From NCBI RefSeq assembly GCF_900626135.1, contig NZ_LR130785.1:1025241-1089240 (forward strand): DNA of 64,000 nt. Direction: 5' to 3'. A program made the position numbers and the translations under genes. Position 1 is the first letter of the stretch. Each line of letters starts with the position of its first letter. The notes beneath the pieces were generated by a model. The model saw nothing but the letters and a program-made list of their open reading frames with translations, was not told the DNA's origin and ran no database searches. This document shows positions 16,584 to 23,992 of this stretch, piece after piece. This DNA comes from Senegalia massiliensis (GTDB taxonomy: Bacteria; Bacillota; Clostridia; Tissierellales; SIT17).

Positions 16584-17228
16584 TTGGCACCATTTATAAA
16601 ATGCTTACTTTGTGGTTCTAAAACAAACTTATTTTATGAAACTGAAAATAAAGAATATTATCAATGTAATAATTGCTTTTCTATAATGTTAGATCCCGCA
16701 TATTATTTAACTGATGAAGAAGAAAAGAAAAGATATGAAGCTCATAATAATGATATATATGATTCTGGATATCAAAATTTTGTTTCCCCTATTGTTCAAG
16801 GAGTTAAAAATAATTATAATATAAATCATATAGGGTTAGACTATGGAGCAGGTACTGGTCCTGTTATAACTAAACTTTTAGAAGAAGAAGGATTTAATAT
16901 AGAGTTATATGACCCTTTTTTTCATAACTATTCTAATAAGCTTTATAAAAAATATGATTATATTATTTGTTGTGAAGTAATGGAGCATTTTCATAATCCA
17001 TATGATGAATTTAATAAATTAAGTAAAATATTAAAAAAAGGTGGCAGTATATTTTGCATGACTAATTTGTATGATAATAGTATAAATTTTGATAGTTGGT
17101 ATTATAAAAATGACAATACTCATGTGTTTTTTTATCACAAAAAAGGTTTGGAATATATAAAAGATGAATTTGACTTTTTAAATATAAAAATTGATAATAA
17201 TTTTATAAAATTTATAAGTAAGAACTGA
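16584..17228 (+). CDS. Class I SAM methyltransferase with N-terminal zinc ribbon
   Basis: A 214-residue protein. Residues 5-30 form a zinc ribbon with two CxxC pairs (CLLC and CNNC), followed by a methyltransferase core with the SAM loop GLDYGAGTGPV near residue 85 and CCEVMEHFHNP (the acidic loop) near 135. Such zinc-ribbon methyltransferases include O-, N- and C-methyltransferases of glycan or cofactor pathways; the substrate cannot be read. The start is a TTG with only a weak site (GTAGTGATT), so the exact N-terminus is less sure, though it must precede the first CxxC. Confidence 0.83.
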   Translation: MAPFIKCLLCGSKTNLFYETENKEYYQCNNCFSIMLDPAYYLTDEEEKKRYEAHNNDIYDSGYQNFVSPIVQGVKNNYNINHIGLDYGAGTGPVITKLLEEEGFNIELYDPFFHNYSNKLYKKYDYIICCEVMEHFHNPYDEFNKLSKILKKGGSIFCMTNLYDNSINFDSWYYKNDNTHVFFYHKKGLEYIKDEFDFLNIKIDNNFIKFISKN

Positions 17229-17253
17229 TTAGCCATATGACTAATCAGTTCTT
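17220..17253. terminator. Terminator between convergent genes
   Basis: Thirteen-base arms at 17220-17232 and 17241-17253 around an eight-base loop, overlapping the methyltransferase stop and 14 bases from the end of the convergent cupin gene. It is flanked by AT-rich sequence without a strong T run. Confidence 0.7.
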
Positions 17254-17266
17254 ATTTGTAGTATTT

Positions 17267-17800
17267 TTATTCATCAGCCTCAGCATCTGATTTAGTCTTA
17301 TGAATAGTACCATATGGATGTTGTGGAGGTGCATAAATAGAATATAATTTAATCGGTTCACATCCTGTGTTAATAAGGTTATGCCATTTTCCTGCAGGTA
17401 TTATAAATGCATAATCATCATAAACATTTTTTCTGAAATATAAATTATCTTTTTTATCTCCCATTAATACAAGTCCTTGACCTTCCTCTATTCTCACAAA
17501 TTGATCAAGGTTTGGGTGAATTTCTAAACCTATATCTTCTCCAGGTTTTATCTCCATTAAAGTTAATTGCAAATGTTCTCCTGTCCATAAGGCAGTCCTA
17601 AAGTTAGTATTTTGTTTAGTTATATCTTCAATATTAACAACAAAAGGATTAGGACCATAGTCTTTTAATTCATAATATTTGTCGTGATTTTTATCACCCA
17701 TTGGATCATTCCAATAATTGTAAGTATAGTTGTGATAAGGATTATAATTATATGGTCTAGAACAATAAGGACATACATAATATCTATAATATTTATTCAT
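17267..17800 (-). CDS. Cupin-domain protein with a Tyr/Asn-rich N-terminus
   Basis: A 177-residue protein. Residues 1-35 are unusually rich in Tyr, Asn and Pro with one CPYC pair; the rest is a single cupin barrel with GEHLQLTLMEIKPGEDIGLEIH (motif 1 region, His and Glu) and FIIPAGKWHNLINTG (motif 2 His). It may bind a metal and a sugar or small acid. I start it at 17800 because GAAAGGA then lies nine bases upstream; the ATG at 17809 is too close. The Tyr-rich tail resembles those of spore-coat proteins, but no coat function is shown. Confidence 0.82.
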   Translation of the reverse strand: MNKYYRYYVCPYCSRPYNYNPYHNYTYNYWNDPMGDKNHDKYYELKDYGPNPFVVNIEDITKQNTNFRTALWTGEHLQLTLMEIKPGEDIGLEIHPNLDQFVRIEEGQGLVLMGDKKDNLYFRKNVYDDYAFIIPAGKWHNLINTGCEPIKLYSIYAPPQHPYGTIHKTKSDAEADE

Positions 17801-18023
17801 ATATTTCATTCCTTTCTTTATAGTATAAGATTATTATATGTTAAATAATAAAAATAGGTGATTTAGTACTATTTACTGTTAATATTAGTTACAGTATAAT
17901 TTTATTAAATATAAATATTTTACTTATAAACTATATTTACTTAAATAAAACCTAGAATGATTATTTAATTATGGGAAAACCTATTAATATGAATAAAAAT
18001 ATTTATTTTGAGGTGATTTCATA

Positions 18024-19037
18024 ATGTTTAAACCTAATCAAGTATTATTCGAAAAAGAAGCTCTAGAGTATCCTTTAGGGAAAGAAATATATGATAAGTT
18101 TAAAAAAGAAAATATTCAAATAGTTAAATTAAATTCAAATAGAGTACCAAGCATAAAGTCAGATGATTTAAAAGAAAAATACAGTAAAGCTAAACAAACA
18201 TTAGTAATTGGTGTGAGAAGAAGTTTTAAATTTCAAACATGTAAGCCATCAGCTCATTATCAATTACCGCTTGTAACTGGATGCATGGGGCAATGTGAGT
18301 ATTGTTATTTAAATACAAGATTTGGAAATAAACCTTATATAAGAACTTATGTAAATGTAGAAGAAATACTTGATCAAGCAAAAAAATATATTGAAAAAAG
18401 GGAAGGAGTCACTATTTTTGAAGGTGCAGCTACCTCAGATCCTTTGCCAGTAGAACCTTATACCCATGGACTAAAAAAATCAATTGATTATTTTTCTAGA
18501 ATTCCTAATGCTAGATTTAGATTTGTAACAAAATATAATAATATTAATAGTCTTTTAGATTTGGATCACAAAGGCCATACAACTATTAGATTTAGTTTAA
18601 ATACTGAAAAAATTATAAAAAATCATGAGCATTTTACTTCATCAGCAAAAAAAAGGATTGAGGCTGCATCTAAAATATATAAAGCAGGATATCCTTTAGG
18701 ATTTATCATAGCACCTGTATTTTTATATGATGGTTGGAAAAATGAATATAGAAAGTTAATTGAAGATATATCTAAATCAATAGAACCTAATAATTCAAAT
18801 GATATTACTTTTGAAATTATATCTCACAGGTATACACTTAAAGCCAAAGAAGTAATTACTAAAATATTTCCTGATACAACTCTTCCTATGAAAGAAGAAG
18901 ATAGAAGGTTTAAATATGGTCAATTTGGTTATGGAAAATATATGTATACTAAGGAACAAATAAATGAAATACAAGAATTTTTCACAAAAGAAATTAGTAG
19001 AATTTTTACAGACAAAAGTATTAAATATATTATTTAA
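18024..19037 (+). CDS. splB: Spore photoproduct lyase, radical SAM
   Basis: A 337-residue radical SAM enzyme that reverses the UV-induced thymine dimer of spores. The 4Fe-4S motif is CMGQCEYC (Cys87, Cys91, Cys94), followed by the KPYIRTYVNVEEILDQA block shared with Bacillus SplB. The position of the Bacillus H-atom donor Cys141 (FEASCTSD) reads FEGAATSD here, giving Ala136, so this key Cys is missing. The tail EDRRFKYGQFGYGKYMY is typical. It starts at an ATG after GAGGTGATT. The 223-base gap upstream shows no other gene. It would act in germinating spores. Confidence 0.93.
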   Translation: MFKPNQVLFEKEALEYPLGKEIYDKFKKENIQIVKLNSNRVPSIKSDDLKEKYSKAKQTLVIGVRRSFKFQTCKPSAHYQLPLVTGCMGQCEYCYLNTRFGNKPYIRTYVNVEEILDQAKKYIEKREGVTIFEGAATSDPLPVEPYTHGLKKSIDYFSRIPNARFRFVTKYNNINSLLDLDHKGHTTIRFSLNTEKIIKNHEHFTSSAKKRIEAASKIYKAGYPLGFIIAPVFLYDGWKNEYRKLIEDISKSIEPNNSNDITFEIISHRYTLKAKEVITKIFPDTTLPMKEEDRRFKYGQFGYGKYMYTKEQINEIQEFFTKEISRIFTDKSIKYII

Positions 19038-19043
19038 TACTTT
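19015..19043 (+). terminator. Hairpin at the splB end
   Basis: Thirteen-base arms at 19015-19027 and 19031-19043 spanning the splB stop, with a weak T-rich run after it. It may partly separate splB from sigI, whose start is 27 bases further on. Confidence 0.5.
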
Positions 19044-19069
19044 AATATATTTAAAGGGGACATAATTAT

Positions 19070-19735
19070 ATGAGAGAATTAGATGAAATGGTATTAAATA
19101 TAGTAGACAGTCCTGAAAAATTTGATAATTTTATAAATAAATATGAAAATTTCATATTGAAAAGTGCCTCAAAAATCTCAAAAAAATACATATCAAAAAA
19201 TGATGATGAGTGGTCAATTGCATTAGCAGAATTTTCTAAAGCTATAAAAGAATATGACTATAAAAAGGGAAGCTTCATTTCTTTTGCAGAATTATTAATA
19301 CGTAGAAATATTATTGATTATTATAAAAAACAAAATAAATATAACTCAGAAATACAAGTTGAATGGATTGAAGATGCTGCAATTATGGAAGACAATTCAC
19401 ATAATTTGAAGTTGGAAATTCAATCAATAGCAGAAGTCTTCAAAAATTATGGTTTTAAATTCAATAACCTTATAAAGAGCTCACCAAAGGCAAAAAAAAC
19501 AAAAGTTGCATGTGCTAAAGCTGTTGCTTATTTATTAAAGAATCCTATATTAATTGAAGAGATGAGAAATAAAAAACAGTTATGTGTAAAAATTATTAAA
19601 AAAAATGTTGGAATACCCCGAAAAACTTTAGAACGACATCGTAAGTATATAATAGCAGCAACTGAAATAATGAATGGAGATTATCCTTATCTCTCAGAAT
19701 ATTTAGGTTATATTAAAGAGGAGTTGGAAATATGA
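19070..19735 (+). CDS. sigI: RNA polymerase sigma-I factor
   Basis: A 221-residue SigI-type sigma factor. The N-terminal SigI region has NKYENFILKSASKISKKY and DEWSIALAEFSKAIKEYD, followed by KGSFISFAELLIRRNIIDY. The C-terminal SigI-C domain ends with VGIPRKTLERHRKYIIAA, the recognition segment. It lacks region 3 as expected. SigI controls heat, cell-wall or polysaccharide-sensing genes and is held by RsgI, which is encoded by the overlapping next gene. AAAGGGGAC precedes the start. No SigI-type promoter was found upstream. Confidence 0.94.
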   Translation: MRELDEMVLNIVDSPEKFDNFINKYENFILKSASKISKKYISKNDDEWSIALAEFSKAIKEYDYKKGSFISFAELLIRRNIIDYYKKQNKYNSEIQVEWIEDAAIMEDNSHNLKLEIQSIAEVFKNYGFKFNNLIKSSPKAKKTKVACAKAVAYLLKNPILIEEMRNKKQLCVKIIKKNVGIPRKTLERHRKYIIAATEIMNGDYPYLSEYLGYIKEELEI

Positions 19736-20784
19736 GGGCAGTTGTAGTCGAAATAAAATTTGGACATGCTATATTACTGCAGGATGATGGAACTGTAGTA
19801 AAAAGAAAAAATAAAAATTATACGATAGGAGATGTTATTTACATGGAAGAGAATAAAACTTTCACAAAAGGTAAAATAAGTGCTATAGTAGCAATTGCAG
19901 CGATGTTTGTAATGATGATAGGTGGTGGAGTATGGGCATATGCAACACCTTACTACTATGTAAGTTTAGATGTTAATCCTAGTGTTTTAATGGAAGTTAA
20001 TAGATTTGAAAATGTTATCGGCATGGAAGCTGTGAATGAAGATGCAGAAAAAGTTTTAGAAGGAGTAGATTTAAAAAATCAAAATATAGAAGATGCAATT
20101 TCTAATGCAGTTGAAAAAATTTCTGAAAATGGATATTTTGATGGTGAGGGTGGAAATATTTTAATTTCATCATCTTCAAAAAATAGTAAAAAATCAGAAA
20201 AACTTTCTAAAAAGTTAATGGAAATAACTCAAAAACAAGTTACTGATGGTCATATAAAAGCTGAAATTGAATCTAAGACTTTAGGTTATGAAATGGTAAG
20301 AGAAGCGAAAAAATTAGGAATTACACCTGGAAAATATAATATTATTACAAATTTACTTGGTGAAGAAGTAGGAGATAATGCAAATGAATCCATTAAAGAT
20401 TTAATGAAAAGATACATATCTTTAAAAGGTGAAGATGATATAGATGATGAAGATGATATAGATGATGAAGATGATATAGACGATGAAGATGATATAGATG
20501 ATGAAGATAAATTAGAGGAAGCAAGGGAAAGAGCCGAAGAAAAAGCTGAAAGAGAAAGAGAGAAAGCAGAGGAAGCAAGGGAAAGAGCTGAAGAAAAAGC
20601 TGAAAGAGAAAGAGAAAAAGCAGAGGAAGCAAGGGAAAGAGCTGAAGAAAAAGCTGAGAGAGAAAGGGAAAAAGCAGATAAAGCAAAGGAAAGAGCCGAA
20701 GAAAAAGCTGAAAGAGAAAGAGAAAAGACAGATAAAGCAAAGGAAAGAGCTGAAGAAGATGAAGAAGACGAATATGAAGATTAA
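19732..20784 (+). CDS. rsgI: RsgI anti-sigma factor with a highly charged repeat tail
   Basis: A 350-residue single-pass membrane protein. Residues 1-45 form the RsgI N-terminal SigI-binding domain, 49-71 the transmembrane helix, and about 78-215 the extracytoplasmic domain starting with SLDVNPS, where relatives self-cleave between Asn and Pro. From about 233 it has four acidic hexapeptides (DDIDDE), then four and a half 18-residue units rich in Glu, Arg, Lys and Ala, predicted to be a long charged helix or disordered tail. No sugar-binding module is present. The start overlaps the sigI stop by four bases. It holds SigI at the membrane until a wall or surface signal. Confidence 0.92.
   Translation: MRAVVVEIKFGHAILLQDDGTVVKRKNKNYTIGDVIYMEENKTFTKGKISAIVAIAAMFVMMIGGGVWAYATPYYYVSLDVNPSVLMEVNRFENVIGMEAVNEDAEKVLEGVDLKNQNIEDAISNAVEKISENGYFDGEGGNILISSSSKNSKKSEKLSKKLMEITQKQVTDGHIKAEIESKTLGYEMVREAKKLGITPGKYNIITNLLGEEVGDNANESIKDLMKRYISLKGEDDIDDEDDIDDEDDIDDEDDIDDEDKLEEARERAEEKAEREREKAEEARERAEEKAEREREKAEEARERAEEKAEREREKADKAKERAEEKAEREREKTDKAKERAEEDEEDEYED
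20434..20755 (+). repeat. In-frame tandem repeats in rsgI
   Basis: Two adjacent tandem arrays: four copies of an 18-base unit (20434-20505) encoding DDIDDE, then four copies of a 54-base unit from 20515 to 20730 plus a partial fifth. Unit lengths are multiples of three and differences are mostly silent or conservative. Copy number should be prone to slippage. Confidence 0.9.
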
Positions 20785-20802
20785 AAATGAGAATAATTTA
20801 AA

Positions 20803-20840
20803 AATAAAGCATCAATCAATTGATTGATGCTTTATTTTTT
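20803..20840 (+). terminator. Terminator after rsgI
   Basis: A perfect 34-base palindrome (AATAAAGCATCAATCAA and its complement) running into six T. It ends the sigI-rsgI unit, and on the other strand lies just beyond the end of the convergent DUF6512 gene. Confidence 0.88.
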
Positions 20841-20851
20841 GTTTCACAATA

Positions 20852-21385
20852 TTAATATATTCCATATTTTTTAGTGTTATTATCCATAAATAGAGGAAGC
20901 TTAGGTGGAAAAAAAGTAAAAAAAGAAAGTATAAATCCAAATGATATAAAGCCTATAAATCCTAAAATATTAGCTTTTTTATTTATATTTGTTTTTAGAA
21001 CTTTAATACTTATTAATTGACATAGGACAGCTCCTATTATGAAAGATAATATATCAACTATAAGTGATGATTTATTAAAAATTAAGTGATAAGAATAATA
21101 TATAAGTAATATAGTAATTTCCATAGATAATATTCCTAGAAGTTTCCCAAGAAAAAAGCTATTAGTTTTAGGTTTTAAAAATTTATACTCTATAGGAATA
21201 TAAAATAATAGTGAAAAATACCCTAACTTAAGATGCTCCCAAACACTTTCATTAACTGGTGAAAATAAGGCAACAAATTTTGAATTTCCTGACCATTCGT
21301 ATGTAAAATGAAGCAAAGAACCTATTATTATAATCCAAAATATACCTATAATTTCCCACTTTTTAATTAGATCTAATTTATTCAT
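20852..21385 (-). CDS. DUF6512 family membrane protein
   Basis: A 177-residue protein with five or six hydrophobic segments. The N-terminal third contains HFTYEWSGNSK and FSPVNESVWEHLKLGYFS, the hallmark of DUF6512. Function of the family is unknown. AGAGGTT lies seven bases before the ATG. It forms a single-gene unit divergent from the DUF4870 gene, with a 40-base palindrome between the two. Confidence 0.82.
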   Translation of the reverse strand: MNKLDLIKKWEIIGIFWIIIIGSLLHFTYEWSGNSKFVALFSPVNESVWEHLKLGYFSLLFYIPIEYKFLKPKTNSFFLGKLLGILSMEITILLIYYSYHLIFNKSSLIVDILSFIIGAVLCQLISIKVLKTNINKKANILGFIGFISFGFILSFFTFFPPKLPLFMDNNTKKYGIY

Positions 21386-21433
21386 ATCTTGAACCTCTTT
21401 TCATTTTTTAAAATATATTATATCCTTAATAAT

Positions 21434-21473
21434 AATATTTATAATATAATAATATTATTATATTATAAATATT
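21434..21473. repeat. 40-base perfect AT-only palindrome
   Basis: The segment equals its own reverse complement over 40 bases and contains only A and T. It lies between two divergent starts (21385 and 21525). It could extrude as a cruciform, bind a dimeric protein or form a hairpin in either transcript. No T run marks it as a terminator. Confidence 0.85.
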
Positions 21474-21481
21474 GATAGAAC

Positions 21482-21496
21482 ACCCTTAATAAGGGT
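21482..21496. promoter_or_regulatory. Short inverted repeat before the DUF4870 gene
   Basis: ACCCTT-AAT-AAGGGT, a perfect 15-base interrupted palindrome 28 bases before the ATG of the DUF4870 gene. GC-rich arms in AT-rich DNA suggest an operator. The regulator is unknown. Confidence 0.45.
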
Positions 21497-21524
21497 ATGT
21501 ATTTATACATAAGGAGTGATAATT

Positions 21525-21884
21525 ATGGATAATAATAAAAATAAAAATCAGAAAACCTCTACTGGCTTAGATCAAAATGTTGCTGCAATGTTATCTTATA
21601 TTTTAGGATTTATTACAGGCATAATATTTCTTGTAATTGAGAAAGAAAATAAATTTGTGCGATTTCATGCAATGCAATCAATAGTTGTTTTTGGTGCACT
21701 ATTTGTAATAGGATTTTTTATAGCATGGGTTCCAATAATAGGAGCGTTAATAGGAGCTTTAATGAGTCCTATAACTTTAGTTATATGGATTATACTTGTA
21801 ATGAAATCATATAAAAATGAATGGTATGAATTCCCTATAGCTGGTAAAATAGCTAAAGAACAAGTTGAAAAAATTAATTTATAA
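21525..21884 (+). CDS. DUF4870 (Tic20-like) small membrane protein
   Basis: A 119-residue protein with a Lys/Asn/Thr-rich N-terminus, the block LDQNVAAMLSYILGFITGIIF, FVRFHAMQS and three hydrophobic helices, all matching DUF4870. The ATG at 21525 is eight bases after AAGGAG; an in-frame GTG at 21516 sits in that site. Members resemble Tic20 of the chloroplast import machinery by profile, but bacterial function is unknown. It is a single-gene unit with its own terminator. Confidence 0.85.
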   Translation: MDNNKNKNQKTSTGLDQNVAAMLSYILGFITGIIFLVIEKENKFVRFHAMQSIVVFGALFVIGFFIAWVPIIGALIGALMSPITLVIWIILVMKSYKNEWYEFPIAGKIAKEQVEKINL

Positions 21885-21923
21885 ATTATGTTAAATAGAT
21901 ATGGAAAATAATAAAAATAATTT

Positions 21924-21964
21924 AAACAGCCAAAGTCTGATGAAATATCAGACTTTGGCTGTTT
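21924..21964 (+). terminator. Strong terminator after the DUF4870 gene
   Basis: Seventeen-base perfect arms (AAACAGCCAAAGTCTGA and complement) with a seven-base loop, followed by a T-rich stretch. Confidence 0.85.
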
Positions 21965-22101
21965 ACTTTTCATCTTAACAGAGTATATTTATTAATATAT
22001 CTCATTTCATACTAAGTTATTATACAATGTGCATTTCATATAATATATATATAATTTATGATATAATATTAATTTGTAGAATGCTACATAGGAGGTTTAA
22101 T

Positions 22102-22782
22102 ATGGTTAGAATTTTAATAGTTGACGATGAAAAGGAAATAGCTGATTTATTAGAATTTTATCTCCAAAATGAGGGGTATGATATATTAAAAGTTAATAGT
22201 GGTGAGGAAGCTTTGCAGATTATTAACAATCATAAAATTGACTTAGCTATTTTAGATGTTATGTTACCGGATATTGATGGATTTAGTATTCTAAAGCAAA
22301 TTAGAGAAAAATATTTTTATCCGGTCATTATGTTGACAGCTAAAGTTGAGAATATGGATAAAATAATGGGATTAACTATAGGGGCTGATGACTATATAAC
22401 TAAACCATTCAATCCTCTTGAACTTATTGCTAGAGTAAAAACCCAAATTAGAAGGACTAAGTTATATAATAAAGATATTGAACCAGATTCTATTGATATT
22501 AATGGATTGTATATTAATAAAAATTCTCATAAAGTAAATCTTTACGGAAAAGAAATTGATCTTACTCCTTTAGAATACAATATTTTATTGTATCTTGCTA
22601 AGAATAGAGGAAATGTTATTTCTTCTGAGAAACTTTTTACTAATGTTTGGGGAGAAAGATATTTAGATAATAACAATACAGTGATGGCCCATATTGCAAG
22701 ATTAAGGGAAAAGCTAAACGAGGATGCTAGAAAACCAAAATTTATAAAAACAGTTTGGGGAGTAGGTTATATAATTGAATAA
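22102..22782 (+). CDS. VanR-like OmpR-family response regulator
   Basis: A 226-residue regulator with receiver domain (1-115) and winged-helix DNA-binding domain (130-226). The phospho-acceptor is Asp52 (LAILDVMLP), with DDE at 8-10 and TKPFNPLELIARVK at the switch Lys. The blocks YPVIMLTAK, GLTIGADDYITKPF and KYIKTVWGVGY-like ending closely follow VanR of vancomycin resistance operons. The ATG at 22102 has a GGAGG site; a longer upstream frame has none. TGATATAAT at 22059-22067 is an extended -10. No vanH, ligase or vanX gene is in the window, so a direct role in vancomycin resistance is unproven. Confidence 0.9.
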   Translation: MVRILIVDDEKEIADLLEFYLQNEGYDILKVNSGEEALQIINNHKIDLAILDVMLPDIDGFSILKQIREKYFYPVIMLTAKVENMDKIMGLTIGADDYITKPFNPLELIARVKTQIRRTKLYNKDIEPDSIDINGLYINKNSHKVNLYGKEIDLTPLEYNILLYLAKNRGNVISSEKLFTNVWGERYLDNNNTVMAHIARLREKLNEDARKPKFIKTVWGVGYIIE

Positions 22783-23854
22783 TTACTATAAACATTTCTA
22801 TAAAAAAATTGCATTAAAATTTGTTATTTGGTCTAGCATATATACTGTTATTATGTTATTATTATTTTTTTTATTTAAGGAAATTTTAAGTGGAAAAACA
22901 TATTTTGGATATGAACTCATGTACCCTTTTTATCATTGGGCAAATAATAATAAGGTACTTTTAATATTTCTAGTCTTATCAATGGGTTATGCTTTTATAG
23001 GTTTTGCATTATTTAATAAAACTATTAAATATATGGATGAGATTGTAAGCTCTATTGATCAAATTTATAGAAAAGATGATACGTTAATTTCTCTTTCAGG
23101 AGATTTAAAAGATGTAACTGAAAAGATGAATAGTATAAAGTTTAATTTAAGAGAAAATGAGAAAATAGCTAGGGATTCTGAAAAAAGGAAAAATGATTTG
23201 ATAATTTATTTAGCTCATGATTTAAAAACTCCTCTGACTTCTATTCTTGGATATTTATCAATACTTAAGGATGAACATGATTTAAATGATAATTTCAGGA
23301 AAAAATATTTGCAAATTGTATACGATAAATCGGAGAGATTAGAAGACTTAATCAATGAATTTTTTGAGATCACTCGTTATAACCTAAAGGACATTAATTT
23401 AGAAAAATCAAAGATTGATTTTGGAATTATGATGGAACAGATTATTTATGAATTTAAGCCTTTATTAAGTCATAAAAATCTTACCATTAATAGCGATATT
23501 CAAAGCAATGTTATTATAAATATTGATACTGGTAAAATGGAAAGAGTCATAGATAATGTTATTAGAAATTCTATTAATTATTCTTATGAAAATACTGATA
23601 TAAATATATCTATGAATAAAATTGATGATTTTATAAAAATAAAAGTAACAAATAATGGACCTACAATTCCTAAGGCTAAGTTGGATAATATATTTGAGGA
23701 GTTTTACAGACTTGATTATGCTAGGAGTACTAAAAGTGGAGGAGCTGGACTTGGACTTGCTATTGCAAAATCAATAGTTAAGGCCCATGGTGGAAGTATT
23801 AATGCCAAAAGTCAAAATGAATATATTGAAATTAATATAAAAATTCCTGTTTGA
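22775..23854 (+). CDS. VanS-like sensor histidine kinase
   Basis: A 359-residue membrane kinase with two transmembrane helices (about 13-35 and 61-80) framing a short 25-residue outer loop. His148 lies in the H-box AHDLKTPLTSILGYLS, the form seen in VanS proteins. N-box NVIRNSINYS, G1 and the GAGLGLAIAKSIVKAHGG G2 loop follow. The small outer loop suggests membrane or wall sensing. It starts at a TTG and overlaps the regulator by 8 bases, so the pair is co-translated. The ligand could be a glycopeptide or a wall intermediate. Confidence 0.9.
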   Translation: MNNYYKHFYKKIALKFVIWSSIYTVIMLLLFFLFKEILSGKTYFGYELMYPFYHWANNNKVLLIFLVLSMGYAFIGFALFNKTIKYMDEIVSSIDQIYRKDDTLISLSGDLKDVTEKMNSIKFNLRENEKIARDSEKRKNDLIIYLAHDLKTPLTSILGYLSILKDEHDLNDNFRKKYLQIVYDKSERLEDLINEFFEITRYNLKDINLEKSKIDFGIMMEQIIYEFKPLLSHKNLTINSDIQSNVIINIDTGKMERVIDNVIRNSINYSYENTDINISMNKIDDFIKIKVTNNGPTIPKAKLDNIFEEFYRLDYARSTKSGGAGLGLAIAKSIVKAHGGSINAKSQNEYIEINIKIPV

Positions 23855-23857
23855 TTT

Positions 23858-23879
23858 TTGTAAGAAAATCGTAAGTATT
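23858..23879 (+). promoter_or_regulatory. Candidate VanR-type direct repeat
   Basis: Two half-sites, TTGTAAGAAAA and TCGTAAGTATT, start 11 bases apart right after the kinase stop and about 115 bases before the carboxypeptidase gene. OmpR-family regulators bind such direct repeats, and VanR sites are reported as TCGTAnGAAA-like. An extended -10 (TGGTATCAT, 23916-23924) lies downstream. This supports control of the next gene by the adjacent regulator but is unproven. Confidence 0.45.
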
Positions 23880-23901
23880 TAATAATAAAAAACGAAAATA
23901 C

Positions 23902-23951
23902 TGCACATCATTTTCTGGTATCATTATATCAGAAAGTGAGGTGCATTTTTA
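23902..23951 (+). terminator. Hairpin with T run upstream of the carboxypeptidase gene
   Basis: Sixteen-base arms TGCACATCATTTTCTG and CAGAAAGTGAGGTGCA with one mismatch and one wobble around a 12-base loop, then five T. It reads as a terminator for the kinase gene. It also overlaps a possible extended -10 at 23916-23924, so it may instead sit at the start of the downstream transcript. Confidence 0.65.
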
Positions 23952-23992
23952 ATAATGATTATAATAAGTATATGGAAAAGTAGGAGATACAT

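Noticed and set aside
20393-20740. Leucine-rich 115-codon frame on the minus strand of rsgI
   Set aside because: Its repeats are the antisense of the Glu/Lys-rich rsgI repeats. No ribosome site is seen.
20434-20755. CRISPR-like array
   Set aside because: The units are contiguous, in frame and without spacers; they are coding repeats of rsgI.
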